NCBI GenBank assembly: GCA_023212645.1
Contig: JALBYC010000035.1
Coordinates: forward strand, 1-64,000
Length of the DNA stretch: 64,000 nt
From: Farysia itapuensis
Taxonomy: Eukaryota; Basidiomycota; Ustilaginomycetes; Ustilaginales; Ustilaginaceae
Reading direction: 5' to 3'
The notes beneath the pieces were generated by a model. It saw only the letters and a list, made by a program, of their open reading frames with translations. It made no database searches and was not told the DNA's origin. Made by a program: the position numbers and the translations under genes. This document shows positions 51,501 to 62,400 of this stretch, piece after piece. How positions within the stretch are numbered: position 1 is the first letter of the stretch; each line of letters starts with the position of its first letter.

Positions 51501-52767
51501 TGCCATCCATGAGGTAATTTGCGCCGGGGTGAATGTCGGTACCGTTGTGCACCGCTGCACGAAGCTGTTCAATGTTGTGCTCGAAGACGCGCTCCGGATA
51601 GGTAAGAATCTTGGCGACTCTTTGTGGAACGGCGACTTCGTCGATCTTGAGATTGGGATCGGGACCAATGACGGTTCGACCGGAAAAGTCGACACGCTTA
51701 CCGGAGAGATTGCCACGGAATCGGCCCTGCTTTCCCTTGAGTCGCTGGCAGAATCCACGACTGGGCTTCTGGCCGGGCTGAACAGGTACGCCTGGAAGTT
51801 CTGAGTTGATGTAGAGTGCAACAGTAAGTTGCAAGAACTCCCACTGTTGTACGAGCTGACTGGTTGTGGTGCCCTTGCCACCTTTGACGAGTCCGAGCTT
51901 GAGGAGACTGTTGGTAAAGATGATTTCGGTGAGCTTGATGGTGACGTCGTCTTCGTTGGTAGCGCCATCTTGGGCCACCGAGGGTCGAATGCAGACCGGG
52001 GGAACACAGATGTACTGCCAGATATACTCTTCTGGTCGACCAAACTCTGGTCTGAGACCGAGCAGCTCGCAATCCTCATCCGAGATTCTCTTGAACAGGT
52101 CTAGAGCTTTGAGCGGGTTGAGGTCTTCTTGTGCCTTGTTGAGATGAGGTGTGATGTCGCCGTTGCCCATCTTGACGTTGGTGGAGAAGGAGGCTTTGAA
52201 CTCTTCATGCTCTACCGCCGTCTTTTTCGCGCGGAACTTTTCGTGAACAATCTTGAGTTGGCCTTGCTTCTTGACAGTGCCGTTGGTGTAGCCACACTTG
52301 GGACAGTACAGCACCTTTCTTGCAATCGTATTGACTGCCTTGAACGCCTTTGTCCTCTCCAGATTCTCGAGGTTGGGCCGTCGAAAGCGGCGCAAGAACT
52401 TGCGTCGATCCGTCTCCTCCAGCAACACAGTTGCACAGTTCTTACAGATGCTTTGCAGGATAGCAACAGTGTGTTTGAAGAATCCGACGTGGAAGACGGG
52501 GAGGACGAGTTTGATGTAGCCGTAGTGACCTACACAGTCTGCCATTTTGAGGTGACATGTCTCGCAGAGGGAATTTTTGTCCGAGACACCCAGTCGTCGA
52601 TCGAGGGTGCCGTTGGCTACGGGTTTGCGCTCTGCCTCTCCAATGGTATATAGATCGCGGGTGGTGACTTCGATCTCAGACATGTTGACAATGTCCTGTT
52701 TGGAGAGCACACCAAACTGGATGTGCTTGATCTTTTTGGGCGCATCCTGGGAGACGAGCTGCTTCAT
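48565..52767 (-). CDS. RPC1: RNA polymerase III largest subunit (C160)
   Basis: Catalytic subunit of Pol III, which makes tRNAs and 5S rRNA. It has 1400 residues, standard length, and is intronless. The N-terminal zinc-site region (CETCHLKMADCVGHYGY, then CKNC) is followed by the clamp and the catalytic loop NADFDGD at 496-502, with the three Mg-binding Asp. Further regions include GLTPTEFLFHAISGREGLVDT and the C-terminal cleft TKIKEVALLEFLRLCWVKYM and GSAVGAVGAQSIGEPGTQMT. It has no Pol II-type heptad repeat tail. The presence of KGINTPIIEAKL and the length fit Pol III, not Pol I or II. The ATG at 52767 is used. It is divergent from the She4-like gene. Confidence 0.97.
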   Translation of the reverse strand: MKQLVSQDAPKKIKHIQFGVLSKQDIVNMSEIEVTTRDLYTIGEAERKPVANGTLDRRLGVSDKNSLCETCHLKMADCVGHYGYIKLVLPVFHVGFFKHTVAILQSICKNCATVLLEETDRRKFLRRFRRPNLENLERTKAFKAVNTIARKVLYCPKCGYTNGTVKKQGQLKIVHEKFRAKKTAVEHEEFKASFSTNVKMGNGDITPHLNKAQEDLNPLKALDLFKRISDEDCELLGLRPEFGRPEEYIWQYICVPPVCIRPSVAQDGATNEDDVTIKLTEIIFTNSLLKLGLVKGGKGTTTSQLVQQWEFLQLTVALYINSELPGVPVQPGQKPSRGFCQRLKGKQGRFRGNLSGKRVDFSGRTVIGPDPNLKIDEVAVPQRVAKILTYPERVFEHNIEQLRAAVHNGTDIHPGANYLMDGKTGFKRFLKFPGLRAELAQKLRVGDIVERHIRDGDIVLFNRQPSLHKLSIMSHRAKIRPWRTFRLNECACNPYNADFDGDEMNMHVPQTEEARTEATILMGVKHNMVTPRNGEPIIAAIQDFITASYLISKRDRFFDRAQFSQICSYFADADLHIDIPPPAIQKPVRLWTGKQVMSCLIRPNRKSPNLVNLEAQCRTFEKPEPGHPRDMSPNDGWLVIVNSEVMCGVFDKSTVGDGKKNSVFGVMLRDYGPDAAITAMNRLAKTCARWLANQGFSLGINDVIPGPKLRNTKDAKVEIAYAECLDLIEKAKHGKLENLPGCDQEQTLENMISGVLSGVRSDVGEICMTELSRHNAPLVMAVCGSKGSKINVAQMVACVGQQIISGSRVPNGFQDRSLPHFAKKSKDPPSKGFVRNSFFSGLTPTEFLFHAISGREGLVDTAVKTAETGYMQRRLMKALEDLSTHYDLSVRNSVGGVVQFIYGDDGLDPAELEGNAMPVEPFRLWRHSLAITHHIAGRGLLPYEIQEVIDRELNSSRFKDLCTDKYRDSIGEFLRENVVERAAKIREAFGMYAAIEREEEWDEETDLSLGASGDQHAIVNNKTKIKEVALLEFLRLCWVKYMKAKIEPGSAVGAVGAQSIGEPGTQMTLKTFHFAGVASMNVTLGVPRIKEIINAAKGINTPIIEAKLVSESSETAARIVKGRIEKTYLGDIASVIEEAWAAQYTYLGVHIDMDAIRKLQLEITLNDIKWAIVNAPKLKIREERVMVVPKKNRIRIYVPPEGQGKEDEVYYNLKALKRALPSIVVKGIPQATRAVISDEKGTRKLLVEGYGLQKVMTTEGVVGTQTHTNHVMEMQSVLGIEAARTSVYREIEHTMSAHGMSIDPRHIMLLADTMTYKGEVLGITRFGVAKMKDSVLMLASFEKTTDHLFDAALFGKKDEVLGVSESIIMGNPAQTVGTGMPALVVPAPPLPPKRSLVFDR

Positions 52768-53058
52768 CGTGTGGGCAAGCAGTATGTGGGTGTCAGTATG
52801 TCGCTATGGATCGCTATGCATTGCGCAGGGCAGCAAGAGCGGAACTCGATCCGATAGCGAGGACGAGGAAGAGAGGCATCGTCACACTCAACGCTCAGCC
52901 TGTCCAGCAACACGAAAATCTCAAAAAATTCTTCGCAGCAAAAGGTGTTAGAGTGGTACGCCGTGTTCCGGATTCCGAGTTCCGAGGCTGGAAGAAAGGC
53001 ACCAAAGTAACACTTTCTCGACAAGCCAAAGACACTCTAGACACTCTCCACTGCAACG
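52768..53058. promoter_or_regulatory. Divergent promoter, RPC1 and She4-like genes
   Basis: A 291-bp gap. An ATG-started frame at 52806-53162 overlaps the start of the She4-like gene but has no homolog I know and no codon or domain support, so I treat the gap as promoter and leader sequence. Confidence 0.45.
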
Positions 53059-55545
53059 ATGCAGGAGCTCGTGGCCAAGATAAGAGACTTTGCCATATCA
53101 GACGATCCCTTGTCCACAGCCACTGCCGAGCTGTTTATCGATGCTTTCAAACCGTTGACTGATGTCAAGCCTACGGAGCTTGAATCTGCCAGGCAAGCTC
53201 GAAGTTCGGCCCTGGTATCGCTTGCCACCCGGTCGTCTTCGGCTGCCATCGCGGCGGGCAAGAGCAAGCGAGGGGACGAAGATTTGCCTTCTCTTCTGAC
53301 TCCCTTGATACGCATGAGACTGGCAGACACGGCACCGTCCAGCCTCCTTTCAGCGCTCCGCTTTCTCTCGTCCTTCTTCAGTGTCTCTCCAACCGATGCT
53401 CAATCCATCATTTCGGCCGACGGTATTCTCGACCTCGTCCTCGAAGCTCCGGAAGCATGCAACCCGTCTTCCCACGCGGCGGAAGAAAAGGAGAAGAGGC
53501 TGATACAGTATTCGTTGGCAGACATGCTCTCCTCTGCGTCCAACAGCACCGCTACTCGCAAGTACCTCTCGCAACAGCAGAACGTCCTGGACTGGCTCGA
53601 CATCCATTCTGTCCCAAGAAATTCCACAAAGCTAGGCGACAATGCACCATGGTGGAAATCGGGTGAGCAGGTCGCCGTGGTCGCTGGGCTATGCGACTTG
53701 AAGCTGGGACAAGCACTTGCCGTGCAGGCAAACGAAGACTTTACCGCTTCCCTGACCTCCTCCTCCGCATCCAAACCTCTGTCTAGAGAGCAGCATCTCG
53801 AATCTGTCGCCAAGGCCAAATTCGAACGTCGTCGGAAGGATAACGCGCTGTACGACGTTGTACGCCACGAGCTCTGCTCCAGAACTGTCCAAGATACAGC
53901 AGATCCAGAAGAAACGGATGTGCTGCGTCAGGTGCGCTCGAGCTGCTACGAGGCGCTGACCTGGCTGACGGTTCAGGCCGCCTTCAAAGCTAGACTAGCA
54001 GCTGACACCGACCTGCTCAAAGTGGTCTGCAAGGCCTACACCGCTCCACCGAGGGTGTCAGCGTCAGATCATGTCGGAAAGTCTGACGTGGACAACGGTG
54101 ACGGTGCACTGCAACTGTCGCTCGTCACCATTCTCGGCAACCTGACCGCGTACAAACCGCAACTGACTGACGAACAGAAGCAAATCTCCCGGCTGAGGAA
54201 CTTTGCTTCTGCACAGGGGCAGAAGGACAGTCCGACAGCTGCGGAGGAGCAAGATGATGCAGATGTGCTTGAGAGCGATCCCGCCGTGGAGCAGAGATGT
54301 GCCGCGGTAGTCGACGCTCAAGGAGCAGAGATGATCTGTGCGATTGCAACGGCGGGGAACCGTGCCGGTACTGGATCAGTGCCCTTGAACGCGAGCAAGG
54401 CCGTACGCGAAGCGACGGCGAAAGCACTCCTCTCGCTCCTGACCAAGCAGGATCGAGTCCTCCGTGGGCGTGTGGTTCAGCAGGGCGGTATGAGAGCCCT
54501 ACTCGCACTTTCAGCGCCCGTCTTCCACACATTGAACACAACCGGCAGTGCACAACAATCTAGCCCTGCGGTGTTTGGTGCTTCGTACAGCGATGTCACT
54601 CCCGACGATCTGGTGCCTTTGCAGGGACTTTGCAAGATATTGATCTCTCTCAACCCAGCAGCCCTCTTTCCGTCACAAGAGAGCGCAATCGCTGTTATCC
54701 CACTAATTGCCAGCGTTGTGCTATGTCCGGCGGCCCACAGGTTGCAAACCTTCGAGGCATTGTTAGCACTGACCAACTTAGCGTCTATCTCGCCCAGCGT
54801 CGCGCTGCAAGTCGCCCATTGCAGGTCATCAAGCTCGACGCAGTCTGATGCAACAAGCACGGCCGACTTTAGCGAGGGAACAGTCCTGCGGTGGGCGAGC
54901 GAGACACTGGTCGTAGAAGACCACGGTATGCTGAGAAGGGCCATTATCGAGCTGCTTGTCAACCTCTGCCAAGTGGAAAAAGTGTTTGACTTCCTCACCA
55001 CGCCTCTAGGGACGACGCACGAGGATTCTCACGAGGAAAAAGGCATGGACAGGTTCACACTGCGACTCAAGATCCTTCTTTCCGCGAGCGAGGCAGATGA
55101 CGCAGATGACGATGGCGATTCCTCCGTACCGACACGCCTGGCTAGTCTAGCGTTGCTCGCTATGATGACAGAGTCCGCAGCTGTCATCCGCACGCTTCTC
55201 GGATTCAAAAACACCCTTCCCGTCCTGCTTGCCACTATCACGGCCAGCAGCGAAGCTGGAGACTCTGGAAAGGAATCAATGGATGCACTGAATTTAGGCC
55301 TGCGTGCAGCGTACACGCTCTTCAACCTCGTACAGCACCTCACGACAGTCGACGGCGATAGTCCTACCGGTGGACTGGACAAGGTAGCGCTGGAGAAGGG
55401 CTTGCAGTCCACAGTGGCCGTTCACGTAGCCAGCATCAAGTCTGCGGACGAATCTGCACCATCGCCAGCGGTCAAAGACGCTACAACCGCGTTGCTGCAA
55501 GTCCTGCTCGAGTTACTAAAGCTAACCAAACAGCTATCCACATAA
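53059..55545 (+). CDS. UCS-domain myosin chaperone (She4/Rng3/UNC-45 family)
   Basis: An 828-residue, intronless, all-helical protein. The C-terminal half carries the armadillo-type UCS pattern: GGMRALLALSAPVFHT, LQTFEALLALTNLASISPS and LVNLCQVEKVFDFLTTP. In fungi these proteins fold and stabilise myosin heads and support actin patches, the contractile ring and polarised growth. No TPR domain is present at the N-terminus, as expected for fungal rather than animal UNC-45. The ATG at 53059 begins MQELVAKIRDFAI at once. It is divergent from RPC1 and convergent with the ArAE-type transporter (85 bp between stops). Confidence 0.87.
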   Translation: MQELVAKIRDFAISDDPLSTATAELFIDAFKPLTDVKPTELESARQARSSALVSLATRSSSAAIAAGKSKRGDEDLPSLLTPLIRMRLADTAPSSLLSALRFLSSFFSVSPTDAQSIISADGILDLVLEAPEACNPSSHAAEEKEKRLIQYSLADMLSSASNSTATRKYLSQQQNVLDWLDIHSVPRNSTKLGDNAPWWKSGEQVAVVAGLCDLKLGQALAVQANEDFTASLTSSSASKPLSREQHLESVAKAKFERRRKDNALYDVVRHELCSRTVQDTADPEETDVLRQVRSSCYEALTWLTVQAAFKARLAADTDLLKVVCKAYTAPPRVSASDHVGKSDVDNGDGALQLSLVTILGNLTAYKPQLTDEQKQISRLRNFASAQGQKDSPTAAEEQDDADVLESDPAVEQRCAAVVDAQGAEMICAIATAGNRAGTGSVPLNASKAVREATAKALLSLLTKQDRVLRGRVVQQGGMRALLALSAPVFHTLNTTGSAQQSSPAVFGASYSDVTPDDLVPLQGLCKILISLNPAALFPSQESAIAVIPLIASVVLCPAAHRLQTFEALLALTNLASISPSVALQVAHCRSSSSTQSDATSTADFSEGTVLRWASETLVVEDHGMLRRAIIELLVNLCQVEKVFDFLTTPLGTTHEDSHEEKGMDRFTLRLKILLSASEADDADDDGDSSVPTRLASLALLAMMTESAAVIRTLLGFKNTLPVLLATITASSEAGDSGKESMDALNLGLRAAYTLFNLVQHLTTVDGDSPTGGLDKVALEKGLQSTVAVHVASIKSADESAPSPAVKDATTALLQVLLELLKLTKQLST

Positions 55546-55630
55546 CCCGCATCTCATGATGATCCAATGAAACAGATTGCAGCGTACAAGTACAGTTGGT
55601 CGTCACAAGGAGCGCGAGTAGTGTGGTTGA

Positions 55631-58600
55631 TTATTTTAGGTGGAGTTTGGAATGAGTCTGGTCGTCCTCGTCCTCGTTATCAGACTCTGACATCAGGGCG
55701 CGGTGGGCTCGGGTATCGTACTGATCCTTGAGACTGTCGAAACCACGCAAGGCTGTTTGTCCCACCAGATCCTGAACGATGATCTTGAATCTGTCCAGCT
55801 GGGACACGAGCGAGATGGCGGCCATCTGTGCCGTCGAGTAACGCATGTACATGGGATCGTGCAGGACGCTCCAACTCAGGATCGTATCGCCCTCCATGTC
55901 TTCAATCGGTGCGGCCTGGCCTGCTTTGGTCGGTAGACGGCGACGACGACGCAGACGTGAGGCAATCTTGAGATTCTTGTACGAATACCGCAAGAAGTTT
56001 TCCAAGAGGCTGAAATGGCAGTGATTCAAACGCTCGCCACTGCGGAGGGATTTGGAGAGTAGGTCAAAGGTGAGGCAGATTTCAGAGATGAACTGAGGGT
56101 CCAGTAGCGAGGTGGAAGCGGAAATGGCCGAGTCCCAGTCAACGTCTGCGTCCTGCGCTGAGTTTGCGTGCTTTGTGCTGGTGGTCTGAGGCAACGAAGA
56201 CGGGACCTCGAAAGAGCGCACAGAGATGGCGAGCGACCCGAGAGCCTCCAGTAGTGTAGCCTGAATGCCGGCCAGCTCCGAGTATCGTTCGACTGGCCAT
56301 CGTCCACGAATCTGAAAGTCCAACGATGCCATGCCGATCTGCGCTCCCAACCCGGCAACTTGAGCGTGGGCAGCCATGAACTGCGCGCGAATCGCCGGTT
56401 CCCGCTGCTTCCACACTTGATCTTCATCGTCGTCCTTGAGCTCTTTGCCGGCGGGGTGATCTGCTGTACTCTCAAAGCCTTGCTGCTGATACTTTTGCTG
56501 GAGCTGCTTGTTTTTTGCGATCCAGAGTTCGGTGATGGCAATGTACAGCTCGTTCAGGTGACGTGTTGACTTGGCCAGACTCTTGCGCACCAGCATGCGG
56601 GAAGACACGGGTCGAGGGAATACCATGACGATAAAGGCAACTGCCATACCGATGATAACCAGCAATGTCCGCTTCCACGCCACGTCAATGCCTACTCCGC
56701 TGTTGGCAAGAACAGCAAGATGAGTATCGATCCAGGAGTAGCCAGCAATAAGCACAAAGGAGACATTGGTCATGATCACGGGCAAGAGCAGAATCTTGGG
56801 AGCAAAGATCCGGAAGAAGATGAGGGGAACAAAGACGACACCGACCACAGCCGCAAGACCGTAGGGATTTCCGTCGCCTTTGCCCGTAGATATGTACCAT
56901 GCAACGGCGCCGATCAGCAGACCAACGACGGTACCAGCAATTCGGGCAGCAAAGGTGAACATCATTTCTCCTCCGTGCAGCGCCAGTCCAGTCTGTGCCA
57001 TGATGAGGGCCCAGATGCCTCGATGGATGTAGGCAAAATAAGCACTGTGGGGAAGCACAGTGATGATCCAGACGGCGAAAGTCGCAATACAGAAGCGAAG
57101 TGCAAAGATGCCGGTGGGCCCACTGACGAAGTAGTAGGTCCCCGCCAGTGCGCGTCCAATGCGATGCACAACCTTGGTCGGGGGAAGCGCATCAGGGTCT
57201 CGGCGGTACAATTTGGGCTCACGCTTCTTCCGCTTTTTACTGGCCGAGAGTGATGATGAAGCCTTTTCCTCATCCGAGACTCTCGTGTGGGCCGTGTCTT
57301 GATCTTCCGAGTCCGACTCATTGTGGTCTAGATCGTGTGTAGAAGCAGAAGCGCTAGTGGTCTGACTGGCAGAGGTGGGAGGCGACTGGTCCTGTCTGAT
57401 ATCTTGGTCGATCTCGTCTTCTCGGTCAAAGTGGCCATCGCCGCTACCGAGCGTGTCCATACCTTCGGTACCACCACGTTTGCTGATGAGCACGCCGTAC
57501 AGCTTGCCGAGATGCTTTGGCCACCATACCCGTTTCTTGTTGCCTCTTAGGTCGGCAATGCGGACCATCTGATCGTGCAGGTCGATCTGGATGTCGAGAA
57601 TGTCTAGCAAGTTGGTGATAAAGACCAAAGAGATGTGGAGCGGACGAGCACCTGAGCGGAAGAGCTGGACGGACTGACGTGTCTGTAAAAAGTGCTCGTG
57701 AATGTCGAGATCGGGGTGCTGTGCCTGAAAGTGGTCAAGGTAAGGCTTGAGAACGGCCAGGCGATCACGCGCAAACAGGTTGGTACGAGCATCGACAAGA
57801 GCCTGTTTGGAGTTGTGCAGCTGTGTGATGATCTCGTCAATCGGACGCTTGGCTCGCCAAGAGGAATTGGCGGTCAAGTAGTCCTGAATAGCTTGAAGCG
57901 ATTCAGCAGCTGCGGTGAGTGCAGGTTTGGTGGAACTGTCGAGTATGTTGAGCATACGGGATAGCGAGACATGTTGTTGTGCTTCTCCGCGCAAAATGAC
58001 GCGACGAGCCTGATGGAGACTGTGCGTCTCGTGTATCTTGATGGGTTTGAGCGGTCCCTTGGTGGCTTGAATTGTGCCTCCATGTTCACCATCGATGTCG
58101 TAGCCGTCTTGCACATCCGGTTGACCGGCCTGGTCCGACGCATGCAGCTCAGCCAGGCCAATCTGATGGTCGATATGCTTCCAGAATGAGTTGATCAGCA
58201 TCAAGCGCACGGAAAGCGTGTGTGTCTTCTTCAGCATGCTCTTCATGTCGGCGGCGTTGATGTAGCCGTAGGTAAACTCCATGCCCAAGAAGGGAGTGCT
58301 TCCTCCAATCCCTTGTTCCTGTTCTGCGATAGCCATCTGCTGAGCTTTTGCTTGGGCTATGTGAGTCTTTGCAAGCTTGGAGATGTCATCTTCCACCTCG
58401 AGCGAGTTTTTGAGAAACTTGTCTGGTTCACTAAGTTCGTGACCGGGAGTGAGGGTCTTTGGATCAAACATGTTACCGACGGATGAGAGTTGAGCGGCAT
58501 GGAACTCGAGAAGTTGACGAGTGGATTGCAGCAACTTGATATAGTCGAGCTGCCACGAGTAAGCGAGTGTTTCGGGGAAAACGAGGAATTGGGTTGCCAA

Positions 58601-59281
58601 ACAGATGGCGAGAGAGCACCCGATAGGAATCATAAAGATCTGTCCCAGCGTATACTGCGGGAAGGGGAACAGAGGACCGTAAGAGGCCATGATGTCTGCG
58701 ACAATGAGCATAAAGATGGAAGCGATCTTGAGCTTGGGCATCTTGACTTGCACCACTGCCGCCAGGTAAGCAATCAGCATGAGAAAGATACCAAACACGG
58801 CCGTTGAGCGGACGTCGAGAAAGTTGCCGCGAAAGATGGCAATTTGGTACTCGACATCTGGATTGGTCGACGTTGCGACCGATGACTGAACACGCTGTAG
58901 GGCACTCTGAAGAATGGTTTGATTGCGAGCACGATTAGCAGCAGCCATGGCAGCACATCCCCACGCCCAGCCCACTAGCGCTCCAACAGCAATCATGCCA
59001 AAAGCTAGGATAAACAGGGGCAAGGGCATGCTCGGAGGTACCATGAGAGTAAGCATACAACCAAAGAAAGCTGCCTGTCCCAACACGGCGAGAGAAGCAT
59101 TGGGAATCATCAGCACAAAGTTGGCCCAGGATGCGACCCAGCATCTCGCCAGCAGACGGAGTGAGCGCGGCGACATGACATTGTCCATGATCCATGATGG
59201 CTTTTTGGGGGGCGATACCTTTGCGGCATCGTCTTTCGCCTGTGCGCCATCGTCCTTCGGCTTGTCCTTGTCCTTGGCCAT
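55631..59281 (-). CDS. Large membrane transporter of the ArAE/FUSC type
   Basis: A 1216-residue multi-pass protein. Two clusters of hydrophobic helices are visible. One is N-terminal (about residues 40-230, including FVLMIPNASLAVLGQAAFF and FMIPIGCSLAICLATQFL). The other is central (about 730-900, including FCIATFAVWIITVLP and IAGTVVGLLIGAVAWYI). A long cytosolic helical and acidic region lies between them, and another follows. The architecture is that of the fungal putative ER/vacuolar transporters with FUSC/aromatic-acid-exporter modules (Bre4-like). The substrate is unknown. The ATG at 59281 is the first real ATG in frame. It is divergent from the kinase/hydrolase fusion, with 132 bp between starts. 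Confidence 0.82.
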   Translation of the reverse strand: MAKDKDKPKDDGAQAKDDAAKVSPPKKPSWIMDNVMSPRSLRLLARCWVASWANFVLMIPNASLAVLGQAAFFGCMLTLMVPPSMPLPLFILAFGMIAVGALVGWAWGCAAMAAANRARNQTILQSALQRVQSSVATSTNPDVEYQIAIFRGNFLDVRSTAVFGIFLMLIAYLAAVVQVKMPKLKIASIFMLIVADIMASYGPLFPFPQYTLGQIFMIPIGCSLAICLATQFLVFPETLAYSWQLDYIKLLQSTRQLLEFHAAQLSSVGNMFDPKTLTPGHELSEPDKFLKNSLEVEDDISKLAKTHIAQAKAQQMAIAEQEQGIGGSTPFLGMEFTYGYINAADMKSMLKKTHTLSVRLMLINSFWKHIDHQIGLAELHASDQAGQPDVQDGYDIDGEHGGTIQATKGPLKPIKIHETHSLHQARRVILRGEAQQHVSLSRMLNILDSSTKPALTAAAESLQAIQDYLTANSSWRAKRPIDEIITQLHNSKQALVDARTNLFARDRLAVLKPYLDHFQAQHPDLDIHEHFLQTRQSVQLFRSGARPLHISLVFITNLLDILDIQIDLHDQMVRIADLRGNKKRVWWPKHLGKLYGVLISKRGGTEGMDTLGSGDGHFDREDEIDQDIRQDQSPPTSASQTTSASASTHDLDHNESDSEDQDTAHTRVSDEEKASSSLSASKKRKKREPKLYRRDPDALPPTKVVHRIGRALAGTYYFVSGPTGIFALRFCIATFAVWIITVLPHSAYFAYIHRGIWALIMAQTGLALHGGEMMFTFAARIAGTVVGLLIGAVAWYISTGKGDGNPYGLAAVVGVVFVPLIFFRIFAPKILLLPVIMTNVSFVLIAGYSWIDTHLAVLANSGVGIDVAWKRTLLVIIGMAVAFIVMVFPRPVSSRMLVRKSLAKSTRHLNELYIAITELWIAKNKQLQQKYQQQGFESTADHPAGKELKDDDEDQVWKQREPAIRAQFMAAHAQVAGLGAQIGMASLDFQIRGRWPVERYSELAGIQATLLEALGSLAISVRSFEVPSSLPQTTSTKHANSAQDADVDWDSAISASTSLLDPQFISEICLTFDLLSKSLRSGERLNHCHFSLLENFLRYSYKNLKIASRLRRRRRLPTKAGQAAPIEDMEGDTILSWSVLHDPMYMRYSTAQMAAISLVSQLDRFKIIVQDLVGQTALRGFDSLKDQYDTRAHRALMSESDNEDEDDQTHSKLHLK

Positions 59282-59413
59282 GGCGGTGATGGTGGTGGTC
59301 AGCAACAAACAAACAAAACATCGGAACCCGAGTTCCGGTGAAAATGGATTCAATTGTTAGAGTGGTGATCGTCGCTTTCACAGCTGTGCGGGTGCGGCGT
59401 GTCCGCAATGTGA
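59282..59413. promoter_or_regulatory. Very short divergent promoter, ArAE-type transporter and kinase/hydrolase
   Basis: Only 132 bp separate the two ATGs (228 bp if the fusion starts at 59510), so they very probably share promoter DNA and could be co-regulated. Confidence 0.45.
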
Positions 59414-62400
59414 ATGTCCGACCGCGTTTTGGCTAAAAATGGATGGCGGCGGTGGAGGTGCAACTGCGCAGAGCACCACCATCCTATCAGTCAGCTCCCA
59501 CCCTTGGACATGGTTGGCTCGCACTTGCATCACGCCTTCCGCTCCTGGTTCAAGGAAACCGAAAAGGATGGCACTCCCTTGCTGCCAGTGCAGCTCAGCA
59601 AGAAGTACACCGTCTTGCCCCATGTACTCGGCCAGGGATCCTTTGCTGTCGTCAAGGCAGTCGCCGAAAGGGCAACCGGCGAGCAGCGCGCCCTCAAGAT
59701 CATTGCCAAAAAGCCACTCAAGGATAGCAACGAGCAAATGCTAAAGGAGGAAATCACCATCCTGGGTAAAGTACACCATCCCAACATTATCAAAATGTGG
59801 GATCTATACGAGACAAAGGAGGCCGTCTTTATCGTCACAGATCTCTGTCGCGGAGGCGAATTGTTTGACCGCCTGGTCGAGAAGGTGCACTACAATGAGC
59901 TCGACGCGCGTCACATTATGAAGCAGATCATCGAAGGCGTCTCCTATCTTCACGACCACGACATTATCCATCGCGATCTCAAGCCTGAAAACATTCTCTT
60001 GCGCGACCGATCCGATCCCAGCGAGGTCGTCATATCCGACTTTGGTCTCTCTCGCTTCATTCCGGACGAAGGCCTGCTGATGACAGCTTGTGGCTCTCCG
60101 CAGTACGTCTCTCCCGAAGTCTTGCTTGGCAAGGGATACAATGCTGCCGTCGATCTCTGGTCGTGTGGTGTCATTGCATTTGCCCTACTCGGTGGATACA
60201 CGCCCTTCTACGGAGACGATCAGCCCACCCTGTTCAAGCGAATCATTGAGATGGAGGTCGAATTCGAGCCCGAGTACTGGTCCGAAGTCTCGGACACTGG
60301 CAAGGACTTTATTCTCCACTGTCTATGCCCTGCCAGCAAGCGTATGACGGCCAAACAGGCTCTTTCTCACCCCTGGCTCGACAATTTACCGCCATTGCAC
60401 GAAGAAAAGTCCAGAGGTGCTTGTCTCAAGGAAGGCGCTCAACGTAACATGACATCTATGCGCAAGTTGCGCAAAGCCGTCACCGCCATTGAAGCCATGA
60501 ATCATCTCAATCGCCTTCACAGCCTTCGTCAACAGCACAGCGATGATGTTTTGCCCCACAAACAAGATTCACTCCGCAGCATGGCCAGTCATCTGGAACT
60601 CCAGCATTCCCAGTCATCTCTGCCCGAGGCCGACGCAACCCTCTCGGAGAAGAAGCAGTCTGGCGACTCGGCCATGTCACTTGACTTGACCGTCATGATG
60701 GTCATGCTACCCGACGGGCCTGGTGCAGGTGATCAGGCATCCAGCAGCAACCACACTGGCACTGCAGCCGTAGCTGATGCAGTTCACTCTACAGTAGACC
60801 GAGGACGCGAATCTTCAGCACAAAGTAAAGACCAGACTCCCGCCAACAATGGCTCATCACCCACACCTGATCGCCCTGGCACAAACAGTGGCTCATCAAC
60901 TCAACAACGTCGACCCAGCCGATCTGCCAAGAAGACTGACAGCGAGTCGGCAAAGACGCTCAACTCGTTGCTCGACCAGTACAAAAAGACCGAGCTGCCG
61001 TCCTCTGCTCGCTTGGATCCACACGCCAAGATGCGCGAGCCAGCGAAAATGACCTTGACCAATGCCTGGAGATACTTGCCCTTTCTCGTTCAGCAGGGCG
61101 TTAGCATTGGCTCCGCCGTCGCTTCTCACGCCATCTACGGTCCGCCGAAGAAGTCGTGGGGCATCGAGATGTCCGTATTTACCCGCATGCTCCGCGATGT
61201 TGCGGTCCACTCGGAGTTCGCATCCATTGCTGGCTTACAGCAGTTTTTCGACCTGGGTGCCTTGCTGCCAACACCCAAGGACGGCTTGATCACTCCCGTC
61301 ACATTCCGCGTCAAGAAGCGTGGGCTGCGTGGCTTTCTGGCCGAAGCAGACGCAGCCGAAGACGGCAAGCGAGAGATTACCGCCGAATGGGTCGTCGGCA
61401 AGCAGACTTGGCGCAGACTACAGTCGGAATGGCGAAGCGGCAAGCAGAAGGGCAAGGAACGTGTCATTCTCTACATTCATGGAGGTGCCTACTTTATCAT
61501 GTCGGCCGCCACTCATCGACCACTGACCATCTCGCTATCCAAGTACACCGAATGTCGTGTGTTTGGCATCAATTACCGCTTAGCCCCGGGTACCAAGTTT
61601 CCGGGAGCGCTCCACGATTGTGTGGCCTCGTGGTTCCGTCTGACAGACGACTTGGGGATTCCACCGAGCAACATTGTGTTGGGTGCCGACAGTGCAGGAG
61701 GAGGATTGGCCTTGGCGCTGATGTACTACCTGCGCGATAACAAGTACGAACTTCCGAGCGGTGCGATGCTGTTTAGCCCTTGGGTGGACCTGACCATGTC
61801 GTGCGACTCGTGGGAGACGAATGCGGCATTCGACTATCTGCCGATGCCGGTCTCGGGTGATCACATGAATCCGGTGGCAGCCTACTTGGGTGACAACATT
61901 GACAAGTACCTGACACATCCTTACACCTCGCCCCTCTTTGGCGACATGCACGGTTTGCCGCCGCTGCTGATCCAATGCGGAGATGCCGAAGTGTTGCGGG
62001 ATGAGGTGACGCTACTTGCCCACAAAGCATCTCTGTCGGGTGTCGCCGTTCGACATGAGCTGTACGAAGATTGTGTACACGTGTTCCAGGCTTTCCTTTT
62101 CCTGGATGCCAGTCGGAAGGCGTTGCAGAGTGCTCGACACTTTGTGCGTACCGCGTTGGACAAGCGTGGCTCGACGCGGCCATCGATCAGCAAGACGGCC
62201 GAGTCGGCGCTGAACAAGGAGATGGGTGGCAGTTCTATGCAGACGCCTGAAGGCGACGCAGCCGACGCGCAAACGGGCGAAGCCAAGCCGGATGTCAAAC
62301 CGAGCGCGGCCAAGAAAGCCGACGACGGCGCTGGCAACAAGGTTGATGGTGGAATCGACGAGATTGCCTCTCTGCCGCATTCGAGTGTCGATGGATCTGT

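Noticed and set aside
52806..53162. 118-codon ATG frame between RPC1 and the She4-like gene
   Set aside because: It overlaps the She4-like start in another frame and resembles no known protein; possible but unsupported.
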